In this document: one piece after another, positions 1 through 12,374 of the stretch | How positions within the stretch are numbered: the stretch's first letter is position 1 | Layout: each line of letters starts with the position of its first letter | Assembly: GCA_958496175.1 (NCBI GenBank) | Contig: OY292276.1 | Location: forward strand, 56,371,080-56,435,079 | Direction: 5' to 3' | DNA: 64,000 nt | Source: Sisyra terminalis | Lineage: Eukaryota; Arthropoda; Insecta; Neuroptera; Sisyridae | Notes under the pieces: generated by a model | Database searches by the model: none | Told to the model about the DNA's origin: nothing | The model's input: the letters and a program-made list of their open reading frames with translations, nothing else | Translations under genes and position numbers: made by a program

Positions 1-1534
1 TTAGTTGGAGGCAAAAACCTCGTTTCCAAGACTTGTATATACATGAAAGATAAGTTATAGTTTTCCATTCTTTTGCTAGATACACTTTTAAAATATTGTA
101 CGTATTTTGATTGTTAATTCCCGTCTTTTAGTTGAAGATTTACGTTTAAAATTTTGGTTAATTTAAGACTAATTTTCAATTCAGAAATGTTGTAAAATTT
201 CTTTCGATCAATTGAGAGCAATTCAATCGCGGAAAAAATTTAAAGGGCCCCCCGACTGTACGTCTGTGAATGAGCGAATACATAATAGAAAAAATGTGAT
301 CTATGCGAGAGCATATTAAAGCTGTCTGACAACTACTATTGGTTCTAAATTTAAAAAGAACAAAAAAAAAAACGATGTAGACTAAGAAATTTGCAACGTC
401 TATACACCTAAACAGTGGTTTGGTATGCGTGTGCAAGAGTGAGTAGGGAAATCGCGAATATTCTCATTTCGTATATAAATCTAAGTATTTGAGTTGCGGT
501 GGAAATGTCTGGGTCCTCTGATTGCGGGGCCCACATTGGGCTAGTCTGCTAACGATCGCTGCGGCGGCACTCGCGATTCATCCATCCGTCCGTCCGTCTG
601 TCCGTCCGTTTTGCACATATTTGGCCCATTCCTGTCCGTCTGGCTGGGCCATTTAAATAGCACACATACGCGAAATTCCTCAATCACTTATGCAACACAT
701 CTGAGACTATATCTCAGACTATCAAAAAGCAATGTGCCGCGTCCGTCGACCAGACAGCCGCACGTCCGTCGGGACAACTTGCATCACTTCACATATCTAG
801 CGGAACATCGTCGTTTCACCCCTGTCCCACCCCAAAAAAACCAATTTCAACTTGATCGTTAAACCATGGAAAACTTCAATGGAAAATTCCAACAATTTTT
901 CAAGCCACAACTTTTAAAAACATAAATGAGACATACCAATGATCAAATTATTGATTATACCTCAAAAGCTCAAAATCCATGAACTTAAAAAATTTGAAAT
1001 CTTATCGTTTAGAACACGAAGAATAGATAACAAGAGAACGAACAAGATAGGCAATTTGTTAGTCCACATATCCTTAAAAAATACAAACAAGGATTAGTTA
1101 TATATTCGGCCACCATCAGCGCATTATCGTTAAGAAACATGACCAACTTTGTGCACCGAGTTATTATTGGTTATTCGCTTTTCTGTTATTGTAATTCAAT
1201 GTGAGGCTAAGGCTGTACGTTAAATTCATTTTCTTCATATAATTAAATACCCAAGGTTTATAAAATACACTGGTGGCCTCATCGTGGCTACTTGACGTAT
1301 CCAGAAGAAATTCGTACATATCTTCAGACTGATTCAATTTCAAAATTCTTCGTATGACGTCATTTTTTTTCCTGAGTAATTTACAAACCTTGTTAAATAT
1401 CTTTAATATAACATAAATTTCTTAATATTCAATTATATTTAAGTTAAGGAAACAATTTTCCATTGCATTTAATAATCTTATGTGAATTATATGAAAATAT
1501 TTCTGGCGCTTATTTTCACAGTTGTTTACTATTG
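1..1534. other. Non-coding AT-rich DNA, no gene seen
   Basis: No supported gene. Short open frames here are low-complexity or AT-driven and match nothing I know. It holds a TCCG microsatellite at 581-610 in a GC-richer patch (about 500-840), and one CRE palindrome TGACGTCA at 1355-1362. The rest looks like ordinary intronic or intergenic sequence. Confidence 0.7.
581..610. repeat. (TCCG)n microsatellite
   Basis: About seven TCCG-type units with one CTG interruption. The repeat opens a frame of 83 codons just downstream, which I do not regard as a gene because it has no recognisable domain. Confidence 0.85.
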
Positions 1535-1543
1535 ACACCAGAG

Positions 1544-2483
1544 GAAAAAATTGACAATTATTTTTTTTTTTGAAAAGTATATCGAAAATATTATTCAAGG
1601 TGACAAAAAAAAATATCGGGAAGCTTTGAGCCCTTAATATTAATATTAAGAGGTCTATCATCTTTAATTTCGATTTTTTATTTGTCAATGCTGTCAAACT
1701 ATCAAGATAAAAAATAGTTATCTGCACATATATTTATAGAAAATTGAATTTCCTACAAAAAACGTTTGTTTAAAAATTTTAGCTAGACACGCCGTTTCCG
1801 AATAATTAAGCTTTAAACATTGATGTAATTTTTAGATTTATCTTATTTATTTTGGAATTTTGTAACTAACGAACAAATAACTATATAGAAATGAACAATA
1901 TAGATTCTTGAAGGGAGTTTAATGCTTTACAAAAAAGGTCACTTAACGTTTTTACATAAAATCACTTTCAAAATTGATTCAACAACGAAAAACAAATAAT
2001 TCAATTTTTCCTTCAACTTAAATTGTGAATAACTTTTGAAAAAGTGATTTTATGTAAAAATGTTAAGAAACCTTTTTTGTAGAACAATAAATTTTCTTTG
2101 AGAATCTATATTGTTCATTTCTATATATTTATTTGTTCGTTAGTTACAAAATTCCAAAATAAAGAAGATAAATCAAAAAAATTATATCAATGTTTAAAGC
2201 TAAATTATTCGGAAACGGCGTGTCTGGCGAAAATTTTTAAAGAAATATTTTTTGTAGGGAATTTAATTTTCTCTAAATATATGTGCATATACATTTTTTT
2301 ACTTTGATAGTTTGCCAGCATTGACCAAAAATGAAAGCACAAATAAAAAATTGAAATTAAAGATGATAGACCTCTTAATATTCATATTAAGGGCTCAAAC
2401 CTTCCCGATATTTTTTTATCACCTTGAACAATATTTTCGATATAATTTTTAAAAAAAAATAGTTGATTTTTTGGGCCCAGTCT
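1544..2483. mobile_element. Long inverted repeat / foldback element
   Basis: The left arm (about 1544-1974) and right arm (about 2034-2476) are imperfect reverse complements along about 430 bp, separated by a loop of about 60 bp. Landmarks that pair across the axis are the blocks near 1600-1670 and 2360-2420, the GC-richer block near 1785-1800 and 2210-2225, and the inner block near 1930-1974 and 2034-2080. The 9-mer ACACCAGAG flanks the structure at 1535-1543 and 2484-2492. That would fit a 9-bp target duplication of the kind made by foldback elements, but the arm ends are not flush with it. No transposase is present. A transcript would fold into a long hairpin, so a hairpin-RNA (endo-siRNA) source is an alternative reading. 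Confidence 0.75.
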
Positions 2484-2492
2484 ACACCAGAG

Positions 2493-5400
2493 TCCTCTGC
2501 ACTGTGCCCTGATTTTGCAAATGCAACCACTTTGCATTTACACTTATAAAACTAATTTTGGTCACGCTTGCCAGAACTTAGAACTTAGATACACGTGAAG
2601 GGTATAGCAGGGTTTGGATGGAAAAAAATCCCTGCTAAAAGTTTCCCTAAAAGTTTCCAATCAATGCTCTTTTAAAATAGTTTTTCATGTGGCATACAAA
2701 AAAATGCAACAATTAACTAAAAACAGCTCAAAAGTTAATAAAAATAAAAGTTAAAAATGCCATTTTATTAAGTTATTTGATACTAAAACAAATAATGTTC
2801 GAAAGCTGTAATTATTTTTTTTTTAAATTAATTCGTTCACGTAATTTATTACGTTTGCGATGTTTGTAGTTGTGTACTGTAACTTGCTCACCATAAAATT
2901 GTTTCTTAGCAAATTTTTATGGGGCAAAATTTCTATTGAAATTTGAAAACATCAATTAAAATTTCTTTAACATTTTTTGGTTTTTGACATTAAAATATTA
3001 AGGCCAGATTTATCCTAAAAAATATATATGATTTAATATTATTATATTCTTATAATGTTTAATTAGTTTTCTGATCCAAAATTTGATAATACCATGAGAT
3101 ATTTTAACTATAAAAGTTCAAAAGTAAAGTTTACTTTAAAAACAATATTGTAAGAAAAGCGTGCGGTTAGCAAAGATCAGAACCTTTAAACGTTTGGTCC
3201 TCTTTCGTCCTATACGTAGACCAATGCTTACTTTTAGTGAGGCTCAAAGCACTGTAGTTTCTTTAAAGTACATGAGCAAAAGATTTTTACCCTTATTGAT
3301 TTAATTTATTTTTCTTTTCTCTAAAACTAAGTGGAAAAGAACTGAAAAAATGTGCATTTGCATGCACAAGGAAGTTTTTTGATGTCCTAAACGAAATTTG
3401 TTTTCCTTAACTATGTTATGGTAAAAATAATATTTTATTAGTTCAGCAAAAATATCCATTTCGACAATTCATGCATTCGGTTTGAATAATTTTTGAGTTA
3501 TAATTTCATTAATCTACCACTAACGATTGCATTTTTTGTTACTTAAAGCCAAAGGCCGCTGAAATTTAATAATTATCGTAAATTTATTCCGAAATCTACG
3601 CTCGTACATTGATGGCATATCGTTTCTATTGAATTTTGTATACATTTAGGGATGAATTGGGGATTAGCGTTAGGAAATAATTAGGAAGATTCAAGGAAGT
3701 TATGTGTTGTCCAGACCAATTTTTTTTCAATCCAATTACCAGAGACCATTTTTTTAAAGGTTGAAATTCATGAACCAATGAATTAAGTGATGGTGTTCTT
3801 CAGATCATTTTTTTTGCATCATCAAGTTCCCACTCAGTTGCGTCATTAGCCGTCGTTAGTTAGTGCATTAGTACCGAAAAAGGCCCACGGGGTCCTCTCC
3901 AAACTGTCTGCAAATGTCGCACCAGGCGAAATAGTCCCTCTTGAGAAAAAAATTGGGTAAGATAAAAAATCCAAGTCCAAAGTCTACACACTGGAACATT
4001 GCAAATCTTTTCGGTGGTCTTTTGCACCTCGACCGGCCTCCAATTACGAAAAAATCCCGTCTCACTTCACCTCAATTCGGGCCCACACAAACCATCCTTA
4101 TCCCACATCGCAAATTCATAAGCAAACATCATCGCAGATCAATTCGTAAATCTTAAACCGCCGGTCGCGTCGCCATCTCTCTTACGTAATCCATAATCCA
4201 TAATTGACGATCAGAGGATCAAATTATTTCTGAACGAAGACGACGATGTTCATTTTTTTTTCTGTTCCGATTTAAACATATTCAAAATGGCGAATGGCGA
4301 GCTCGACAGACGAACGGAATGAATTTTAATTTTTCAAAAAGACGAGCAAAAAAAAAATTCTCTCATACAAGTCTAATTCAGAGGAATTGAAAAAGACTTC
4401 CCTTGACCTGTCCGAAATCGGAATCGGAATCGTTTCGGTTCACCAATTTCCAAGCTGCTAGGTCCCCTAACCACCAATTTTCCACCCTTTGTCCACTCGG
4501 AACAAAAACCACCCAAAGAAAATCCCCCTTTTTTTAAATCCAAAATCTCCATACAATCGACACGAATACAATGGCCGTGACCCAAATAGAACACTAGATA
4601 TACTACTATAAAAACATTTGCAAGCTTGTTGAAAAAAAAAACGAAACGCAACAAAAAGCAATCGCAAAACAAAGACAGAGTGAAAAAATTCACAGAGAGA
4701 TGTGACAAACCGTGGGGCCCAACAATAACGAGGCGAAATTTGCGTATTAGAAATTAAAAAGCAGAGAATTTATATATTTATATATATATATATATACATG
4801 GCCCAAATTGGTTTAACCTAGAAAACTTTTACTAGAAATTATCTCGTGATATTTGCCTCTATTAAGTTTTTTTTTTAAATTTATTGTTTGCATGTAAATG
4901 GGCCAAATTTGTCGCCAAAAAAAAATCGCATATTTTCGCCTCTTATCGCCAACAAATGAGTACGCGTCACATATTTTTGCTGTAATTGTTTTAATATTGC
5001 GATTGGCGCCGTTACGCCTTTAAAATTAAAATAAATATATAAATATAATTATAAACCTTCGATGATAAAGCAACAAAAAAAATTCCACACCATTTTTATT
5101 ATAGGTACTGGCTGCTATTGACTTCGGTCGCGTGGCACAGTATGTTCTTTTTTTTTAATTGTAGAAAGAAAACTTTGACATTGAATGTTGGAAGTAAATA
5201 ATAATTTGCACAAGATTGCTTTTATCTTTTCTGAAGTTAAACCTCTAACATCCTTAATACACATTTTTCAGCTCACTATCTTAATTGTATGCTATTTTCT
5301 TCAATGATACAATGAAATGAATTAACGTAGACATAGATTTTTGCCTCAAAGATCCTTTAGCAGTTAGCTATAGAAAGGCTTTCCAAAAGGATACCTAGAT

Positions 5401-6946
5401 ACTTCCTCTATCTTTTCTAATGATAAAAAGCCTATTCTATCCCAAGAATTCCACTGAAATTTTTTAATTCATTTTGCAACAGTTGAAAGAAAAGTTTTTA
5501 GGATGAGTCGAGCAGTGGTCGTTGGAGTGTGGTGCGGAGGTGGGTGGGTCGAGAGGTGGAATTAAAAAAATCAGGAAGCTCATTCAGGTCTTTTGTTGTG
5601 GTCAACCTCAAACTATGCACCGCGATATTCGCGCATCCGTCCGTAAAGTTGTCGTCGTTTTGTCTCCTACTTGTTTTCACCTCATAAATCCGAAACCACA
5701 ACGATTTTTTCCAATTACTGTGGAATGCATTTAGCTTTTATTGCATTTGGCCTATGGCCTACCGTACCGCGAAGATGCACAGAAAAAGCGGACACGAAGA
5801 AATAAATGCGTGAAAGGAAAATTTTTAATGAGAGGAATTCTACTGAGTTTTATCGATAATTTTTTTTTTGGTCAAATGTTTGAAATGGCTTGGCAAGCAT
5901 GCGCAAGGCGCATGAAAGCTCGTTGTTTTCGAAAGCTCTTTAGTTTTCTGCATAGGAGTCTTGCAGCATAGAATTTTTGCTGTTAACAGTTCTTGGACAC
6001 TTTTGGGTATTTGGTTGGTCAACCAAAATTGATTGAGATTATCTGACAGCCCTTGGTTAAATTGGTTAAATTTTGGCCATTCTTCGTTGGTACCAGTTGG
6101 AGAAATAAAAATTATCGAATTTGAATTAATGAACATCCAATGCACTTAAATAAACATTTAAAATGTTTTAAATAACAACTTTTCGTTGCTACCCTGTGAA
6201 AATCGGAGATTATACAATACCTAATTTGTATTCCTGCTGACTTTTGAACTATGCATTTCAATATAGACTTTTGAAATAAAAAATATTTTTTTAATTAGTT
6301 AATCAATTACTATAATCACAACGTGTCTTTAAAAAAAATTTTAAATAATTTATAAGTAGATAAAAGGCAATTAAATGACTTAAGATTTAAAAACGAAATA
6401 ACTTTCCGGTACACCTGACACTTATAGTTACATTGATGTATAAAATGAATAAAATCATTAAAAACAAAGAACAAAACCATTAAAGTAAAATATCTGCCTA
6501 ATATCTGGGATTCGATCGAACGCAGTTACGAACCACTGTTTGAAATAATCAGGCAAATTTTTTGAAAATGAAAAGTAATCGCTTTCATAGTTTGATGGAT
6601 CTTAATGAAAATATTGTTATTTATCTGGAACTCTAAAATTTTTTCAGGAAACCCCACGATTTGTCGGGATGCACTTTGAGAAACCCTATTCATTAGTTAT
6701 AGTTGAACTCTTTTTACAGGTGTCAAGACCAAGAACTGCAATAATTGTCTATTTTTGCTATAATTTTTGCATTTTAAAATGAAATTTTAATAGTAAAACT
6801 TTTTGCCTTCTTGCAAAATCAAAGCCATAAACTTGTGACCAATATATTTTGGTCTAGAAACTAAACAAAAAAAATCAATCTTTCACCCAAAAAATAATAA
6901 GTTCTGCTGCTTTTTAGTGAATACTTTCTGTAGATTTATAGTATAA
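2493..6946. other. Non-coding; two GC-richer islands
   Basis: No gene recognised. Two stretches (about 3850-4740 and 5480-5990) are visibly less AT-rich than their surroundings and carry overlapping short open frames on both strands, none with family resemblance. They are better candidates for conserved regulatory sequence than for exons. A TA microsatellite lies at about 4766-4797. Confidence 0.6.
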
Positions 6947-7790
6947 TGTTTGAAGAAGAAAATACTTTGTCATTTGTTTTTCTTTAAATCATGAAACTGC
7001 TTAAAAGTTCCTCAAAAAGTACTATGTACCAATTTACAATCCAAATACTTTTCAAGATAGCTAATGCGCAAACTCATAGCTCCAACCAATAGGAATTCTC
7101 CATTTTAGTTGCTTCAAAGCTCTCTTAATTATTATCAATAGGCACCTGGCTCAGATCTTTTATTTTCGCTCAATTAATTCAATATTATTGATTGATTAGG
7201 AATTAAACTTTTGATTTTAGTGTTTGAAGAAGAAAACACTTTGTAATTTTTTTTCCTTCAATCATGAAACTACTAAAAAGTTCCTCAAAAAGTAATATGT
7301 ATCAATTTTGATTCATATATTTACAGTCCAAATACTTTTCAAGATAGCCAATGCGCAAACTCATAGCTCCAACCAATAGGAATCTCCATTTTAACTGTTT
7401 CAAAGCTCTCTAGATTATTGTCTATAGGCAACTGGCTCAAATCTTTTATTTTCGCTCAATTAATTCAATGTTATTAATTGATAAGGAATTAAACTTTTGA
7501 TTTTAGTGTTTGAAGAAGAAAATACTTTGTAATTTTTTTTCCTTCAATCATGAAACTGCTAAAAAGTTCCTCTCAAAGAACTATGGTCCAACTTTGATTC
7601 ATATAGTTACAATCCAAATACTTTTCAAGATAGCCAATGCGCAAACTCATAGCTCCAACCAATAGAAGTTCTCCATTTTAGTCGCTTTAAAGCTCTCTTG
7701 ATTATTGTCTATTGGTAATAGCCTTAGATCCATTTTTCTGCTTAATAAATTCAATATTGTTAATCGATAATCAAACTTTTGATTTCCCAA
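6947..7790. repeat. Three-unit tandem array, units of about 274-286 bp
   Basis: Units start with TGTTTGAAGAAGAAAA at about 6947, 7221 and 7507. Each contains the same internal blocks in order: a block around ATGAAACT, a block reading TTTTCAAGATAG, then AACTCATAGCTCCAACCAAT, then a CTCAATTAATTC-like segment and a closing AAACTTTTGATTT. The third unit is the most diverged near its end. There is no coding capacity, and no copies are seen elsewhere in the window, so this looks like a local satellite or an intronic tandem expansion. Confidence 0.85.
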
Positions 7791-9701
7791 TAAAGGCCTC
7801 TTATCGATTTTGATTACAATTGATAGACCGACTCGATAAAAACAATTCATTGCGTGCACGTTTATAGTAACAAGTATCAATAATATAGAGATATTACAAT
7901 TTTTATTCGCTCTGATTGGTCAATAATGTTTTTTTTTTTTTTTAAAAAGAACTGTACACGTGTACTTACGTATTTTCATGTTCCGCTCTATCCTTATTAA
8001 TCAACAGTTGTGTGCAAAAATGACGTGTCACGTTATTCATTTATTTTACGTTTGTGTTGTTTTCACTCTATATTGTTGTCGTTATTCGCTTTTTTCTTCG
8101 TAATGCTTTTGTCTTGATGTTTTGTTTTGTTGTTGCGTTTGTTTTTATCGTAAATTTCTGTGCTTATGAGAAGGTATATGAAATGTATTTATATTGTTAT
8201 ATGTATGTATCGTTTATGTATAGTAAATATATATATATAGATAGCGAATATATAACATTATGAATGTTATATGTATAAATGTGAACTGTGCATATGTGAA
8301 CTTGTTTGCTTGCTTGTGTAATTTTGTTCCCATCGAACGAACCACGAATTCCCACGGTTTTCTTTTGTACAAAATGTTTCTGGGATCGCGCCAGTTCCTG
8401 TGGGAAGAGACAACGTTCCTCGCTAACACTACACAACTAGATCACATCGAAAAAAATCGGTTCAATGTTTCTCGTTTACAAATGCCAGAATTTTTTCATT
8501 TCGATGCCTTTTTAGGGGTCATTCTTGGAAATTTTTAAAGTATCGATATTTGGATTACTTTTACTCTGAAAGTGTAAATCGTTAGGCGTATTTGTTAATG
8601 TTAAATTAATGAATTCAATCCCTTAACTTCTGGTAAAAAGAATATCCTGTTTCTTTTACGAATTTTGATAAATAATTTATGAATTTTTAAATAATCGATT
8701 TTCTTCCTAAAGTCGAACGATTTTTCGAAATCTGCTTTTATAATAAGACCTGAATGTTGTTTAACATTTCAGGTAAGTTAATTATAAACTTTGACAATGC
8801 TAGAAGTTAAGTAAGGGTTGTTGATTGAAATTTAAACTTTGGCTGTTTTACCAGGTTAATATCTATCGATTATTGGAGTAAAACAAATTCTTTAATAAAT
8901 AGATTTTTTTTGTTTTTGTTTATTTGCATCATCTGCCTCTTGGCAATAATTGCAATGTGACACACTTTCAACACTCGTGCGTTAGTTGTGTCCATTGACA
9001 CAATTAACATTAAAAATTATAGTAACTATAAATAGAATAACTCTTTATTTTTCATCTGTAAAATTTTATGGAAACAACCTTAATCTTATTCTTCTAAGCC
9101 GAAAAGCTTCTTGGCAGAAAAAACCAATTCAAATCCAAATGTCATTGTTGCCAATCAAATTGATCCGCGTGACAGCCCACGTTTAACGATCTATAAGTTT
9201 ACACGTGCGAAAAATCCAAATCTCTGCACCAATAACAGTGAAATTTGGAATTAATGCGTTAGCAAAAAAATGAGACCTTTTGCCAACGAAAAATTGTGCC
9301 AAATAGAATTAAACGCGTGCGTTTAGTGTAACGGAACCGAAATTTAATAGAGCAATCAATGTCAATTTAAACGGAAGAGTAAATGAGGAAGAGACAAAGA
9401 AACGAAATAGGGAGTAACAGGGTCACGTGGCTGTTTATGCCTCATTCAATAAGGCCTTTTGGGGCATTATACGTTTTTCGTTTCGAAATTGTAAAAGACT
9501 TTCAATATGAAGTGTCAGAGTTCAATGTTTGAGGGATTGGAACCCTCATCAATATTATTGAATTTATTTTGGATTGTTTGAACAATGGAGCTGGTATTGG
9601 GAAGGGAAATAACTCACCTTAATTTTGGTATTTTTGAAATTATTTTTCCCACCCTAAATAGTTCATTGAAGGTTAGAAGAACCTAAAACCAACGGTTTGT
9701 G
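7791..9701. other. Non-coding; TA-rich tracts, splice-like junction
   Basis: No gene recognised. A TA/TG-rich simple stretch lies around 8196-8290. The zero-length splice junction at 8772/8773 is described separately. The 92-codon frame at 8260-8538 has no domain I know and overlaps frames on the other strand. Confidence 0.6.
8748..8790 (+). other. Candidate recursive splice site (zero-length exon)
   Basis: A 3' splice-site-like run ending in CATTTCAG abuts a near-perfect 5' splice site GTAAGT, with the junction between 8772 and 8773. TTTAAC just upstream could serve as a branch point. Juxtaposed acceptor and donor (CAG followed by GTAAGT) is the signature of ratcheting points that remove long insect introns in steps. 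This fits a very long + strand intron. Caveats: the pyrimidine tract is only moderate, and the junction sits inside a near-palindrome (ACCTGAATGTT paired with AACATTTCAGGT) that may exist for another reason or mask the site. Confidence 0.4.
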
Positions 9702-10045
9702 ACACTGCAAAAATTATTAAAGAGAAGGTCTTTAAATCTTGGACAGCAATTTTTTTCCTAAGGGAATCTAAATCTGGGAACAAATTGAAATTTTATGATA
9801 TCAATATTGAAGAATATTCACAAATGGAAATAATTTTTTTCTGCTCCAAAAATATTCTATTCACAAAGCTATAACTGATAAATTAACACACTGCAAAAAT
9901 GATTAAAGAGAAGGTCTTTAAATCTTGGACAGCAATTTTTTTCCTAAGGAAATCTTAATCTGGGAACAAATTGAAGTTTTGTGGTATCAATATTGAAGAT
10001 TATTCACAAAAGGAATTTTTTTTTTTCTGCCCCAAAAATATTCTA
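9702..10045. repeat. Direct repeat, two units of about 150 bp, 186-bp period
   Basis: ACACTGCAAAAAT starts a block at 9702 and again at 9888. Each is followed by the same text (AAAGAGAAGGTC, TTGGACAGCAA, TCTGGGAACAAATTGAA, CAAAAATATTCTAT). The sequence CAAAGCTATAACTGATAAAT follows copy 1 and recurs a third time near 10172, so the unit is older or longer than the clean pair. No coding capacity. Confidence 0.85.
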
Positions 10046-10576
10046 TGTGGAGGAGAAAAAAACGAATGATAAAGTGGAAGATATTTGGAAGGTTTTTATT
10101 TTCCAACTTTGATACAAACTTTCATACAAAAAGCTCAAATTTCGCATTAATTTCGGAATAACTAATAATTCTCAAAGCTATAACTGATAAATTAACTCCG
10201 ATTTTGATGATTCAATTTTTTGCTTGGAATTGCATTGAACTTGAATTTCTCATCAGAAATCATAACCCATTTCAGTAGACTACTTTCAACTTCCGCTACC
10301 AAAACGAACAAACTTACCGCCTCATTAAAATAAATCCACGATTTTCATGATTCTTTTGTATTTTAACGGCCAATTTATTTTCTTTTCAACATTGGTCGTT
10401 AATTAGAAAACCATAAAAATGTAATTTTTTATAATTGAAGCAGATCCTCTCTGACGTCAATGCATTAATGTAATTATATGTAGTTCATTGAAGAAAATTA
10501 GCGAAACCCCTTTTCAATTTGGCTTAAGTTTTAATCGAAATTGTTTTAACTGATTTCATTTTTTTTTTCTTTGCAG

Positions 10577-10619
10577 ATTTCACTATTGAAGTCATTTGAT
10601 GCGAAGAAAATCGGTCAAG
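10577..10619 (+). other. Candidate 43-nt micro-exon
   Basis: A long pyrimidine run ending TTTCTTTGCAG (to 10576) precedes this segment. The donor AAG followed by GTAAGT starts at 10620, close to the metazoan consensus, and a TTTTAACTGAT branch-like motif lies about 30 nt upstream. Only one of three frames is open: it encodes ISLLKSFDAKKIGQ plus one leftover G (phase 0 in, phase 1 out). The other two frames stop within the segment. A G-starting next exon would complete a glycine, and KKIGQG resembles the start of a protein-kinase glycine loop, but 14 residues are far too few to name a family. It may also be a 5' UTR exon or a chance pair of sites. Confidence 0.45.
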
Positions 10620-11409
10620 GTAAGTTTTCCATTTATTGGATATTTGATAAGTTTTAATTGCTTAACGGTATCAGAGCTTTATTTTATACCCAAAAAAGTA
10701 TTGAATTTAGAGCTTTTTCGCATAAATCCCAAAACATTTTACGTATTGATAACGATTTTCAAGAATTAAATTTAACCCTATTTGTATAAAAAAATAAAGT
10801 TATCGCACCGCTAGTTAATTCACGTTTGGATAGAAACGTTAGAATAATTCATGGCTGATGGGATAAGGGGCCACTGACCACATGTTAGTGGACCGGAACG
10901 TGGCGCCTTTTCTTTTCCCCATACACCTTTTCGAGCCGTTTTGCTGAACTTTAGTTGACCAAAAGCCGGTGAAATATTGGAAAAGGATTTATTGAGAAGG
11001 TGATGTGCTTGATTTTGTTGGATTGGCGCCGTGGCGCCTATTACACGAGCCATATTTTTTTTTATAAAGGCCACGAGGTCGTAATATCAAATGTTCATTG
11101 TACGCAAATTACTTGTGGGTAGACACTTGTTGTTCTTCTTTATTTTCACTATTTTTTATTCTTCCATGTTTTACTTGATTTTGTTGAAAAATTTAAACGT
11201 TGGTACTTGAAGGCTTAGACCCCAAAAAAAAATCATAAATTACCTGGAGCTTTTTAATAAAAAGCAGGGTATATTGATTTTATTTTCTTTTTTGATGGGG
11301 AAAAACTAACAATAGAGTTTTGCTGGTTCTATTTTTTACTTAAAAATTTTTAATTTCTACCTTTCTAGAGGCTAAATTTTGTAAATTTCAACAATTTAAA
11401 TTTCAACAT
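10620..11409. other. Non-coding, no feature seen
   Basis: No gene is recognised. A GC-richer patch at about 10850-11060 carries an 84-codon minus-strand frame with no recognisable domain. Nothing resembling a downstream exon with good splice sites was found here. Confidence 0.6.
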
Positions 11410-11639
11410 TTAAAAGGATCAATAAGTTTTTGGTGTTTTCTTTCAAAACTATAGAATTTAATGGTACAAAGTGTTATTCGAAGTATTGTCCATCATTAGC
11501 CACTATTTTCCCCATCTTTCCGGATGCATTTGAGTTCCATATCATATTTGGAGGCTATGCACTAATTCATCCAATATTTTATTTTTTCGTATTTGGTAAA
11601 GTAGTGCTCAGGTAGCTCCTGCGCCATTGATCAAAATAA

Positions 11640-12060
11640 GTTGTAATCTAAAGAAGCAATTTTTGGGGAATACGACAGCATGGGGCAGGATTTCCCAATA
11701 AAGTGTTTTCAGGTAGGCTTTGATCGGCGCTGTAAAAGGTTGATGGAAATTAGCATGTCGTACCTGGAGCATATTTTCCCCCATCTTTCTGTTTGTATTA
11801 GAATAGCTCCTGTGTCATCAACCGAATAAGTTGTAATCTAAAGAGGCAATATCTGGGAAATACGACGACATGGGGCAGGATTTCCCAATGAAGTGTTTCC
11901 AGATAGGCTTTGACCGGCGCTGCAAACGTAGGATGGGAATTAGCATGTTTTATCTGGAGTAGTAAGGGACACGTTTTTCCTCAATTTGGGGAATACGACA
12001 ACATGGGGCAGGATTTCCCAATGAAGTGTTTTCAGATAGGCTTTGACCGGTACTGCAAAA
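11640..12060 (-). repeat. Triplicated segment inside the mariner
   Basis: The block encoding PVKAYLKTLHWEILPH (minus strand) occurs three times, with the TGGGGCAGGATTTCCCAAT core at about 11680, 11872 and 12004. Copies differ by substitutions and by the length of the intervening sequence (about 190 and 130 bp). Only the copies at lower coordinates run on into the next transposase segment, so the duplication arose inside a mariner copy rather than by three separate insertions. Confidence 0.8.
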
Positions 12061-12155
12061 AGTAGATGGGTTTCTAGATTGGTAGATTGATATTTAGATG
12101 GAAGTTCTAGTAATGATTTTGGTTACTTTAAGCAACTCATAGTAAATGACTAAGC

Positions 12156-12374
12156 CAGTTTCTGAACCTTTATGAGCCGCACTCCCGTGAATCTGAGAAT
12201 AGGTCTCCGCATTTCATTGAAAACATCATTTGGTTTTTTTAGTTTAGGAAAATACTTTTTTTGCGAAATTTATTGTCAAAAAATTTATAATTGATATTTT
12301 TAGGGGCTTCTTTCGCACCCCCAAGAGTACCTTCTCACCTCCACTCCACGGGAATCCCAGGTTAAGAAACACTG
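12156..12374. mobile_element. Non-autonomous hAT-type element nested in mariner
   Basis: The terminal repeats are CAGTTTCTGAACCT on the left and, reading inward from the right end, CAGTGTTTCTTAACCT, the well-known style of hAT ends. Both are followed by a CTCCCGTG or TTCCCGTG block. Length is 219 bp with no coding capacity. Flanks are GACTAAGC (12148-12155) and CTGTAAGC (12375-12382), which share TAAGC and are consistent with a mutated 8-bp target duplication. Mariner transposase homology ends on one side (STANLN segment) and resumes on the other (VIYYELLK), so this inserted into the mariner. Confidence 0.7.

Noticed and set aside
611..862. 83-codon open frame
   Set aside because: Starts in a TCCG microsatellite, no domain, no splice or promoter context.
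8197..8538. Overlapping 71-92 codon frames on both strands
   Set aside because: TA-rich low-complexity translation on one strand and an unremarkable shadow on the other.
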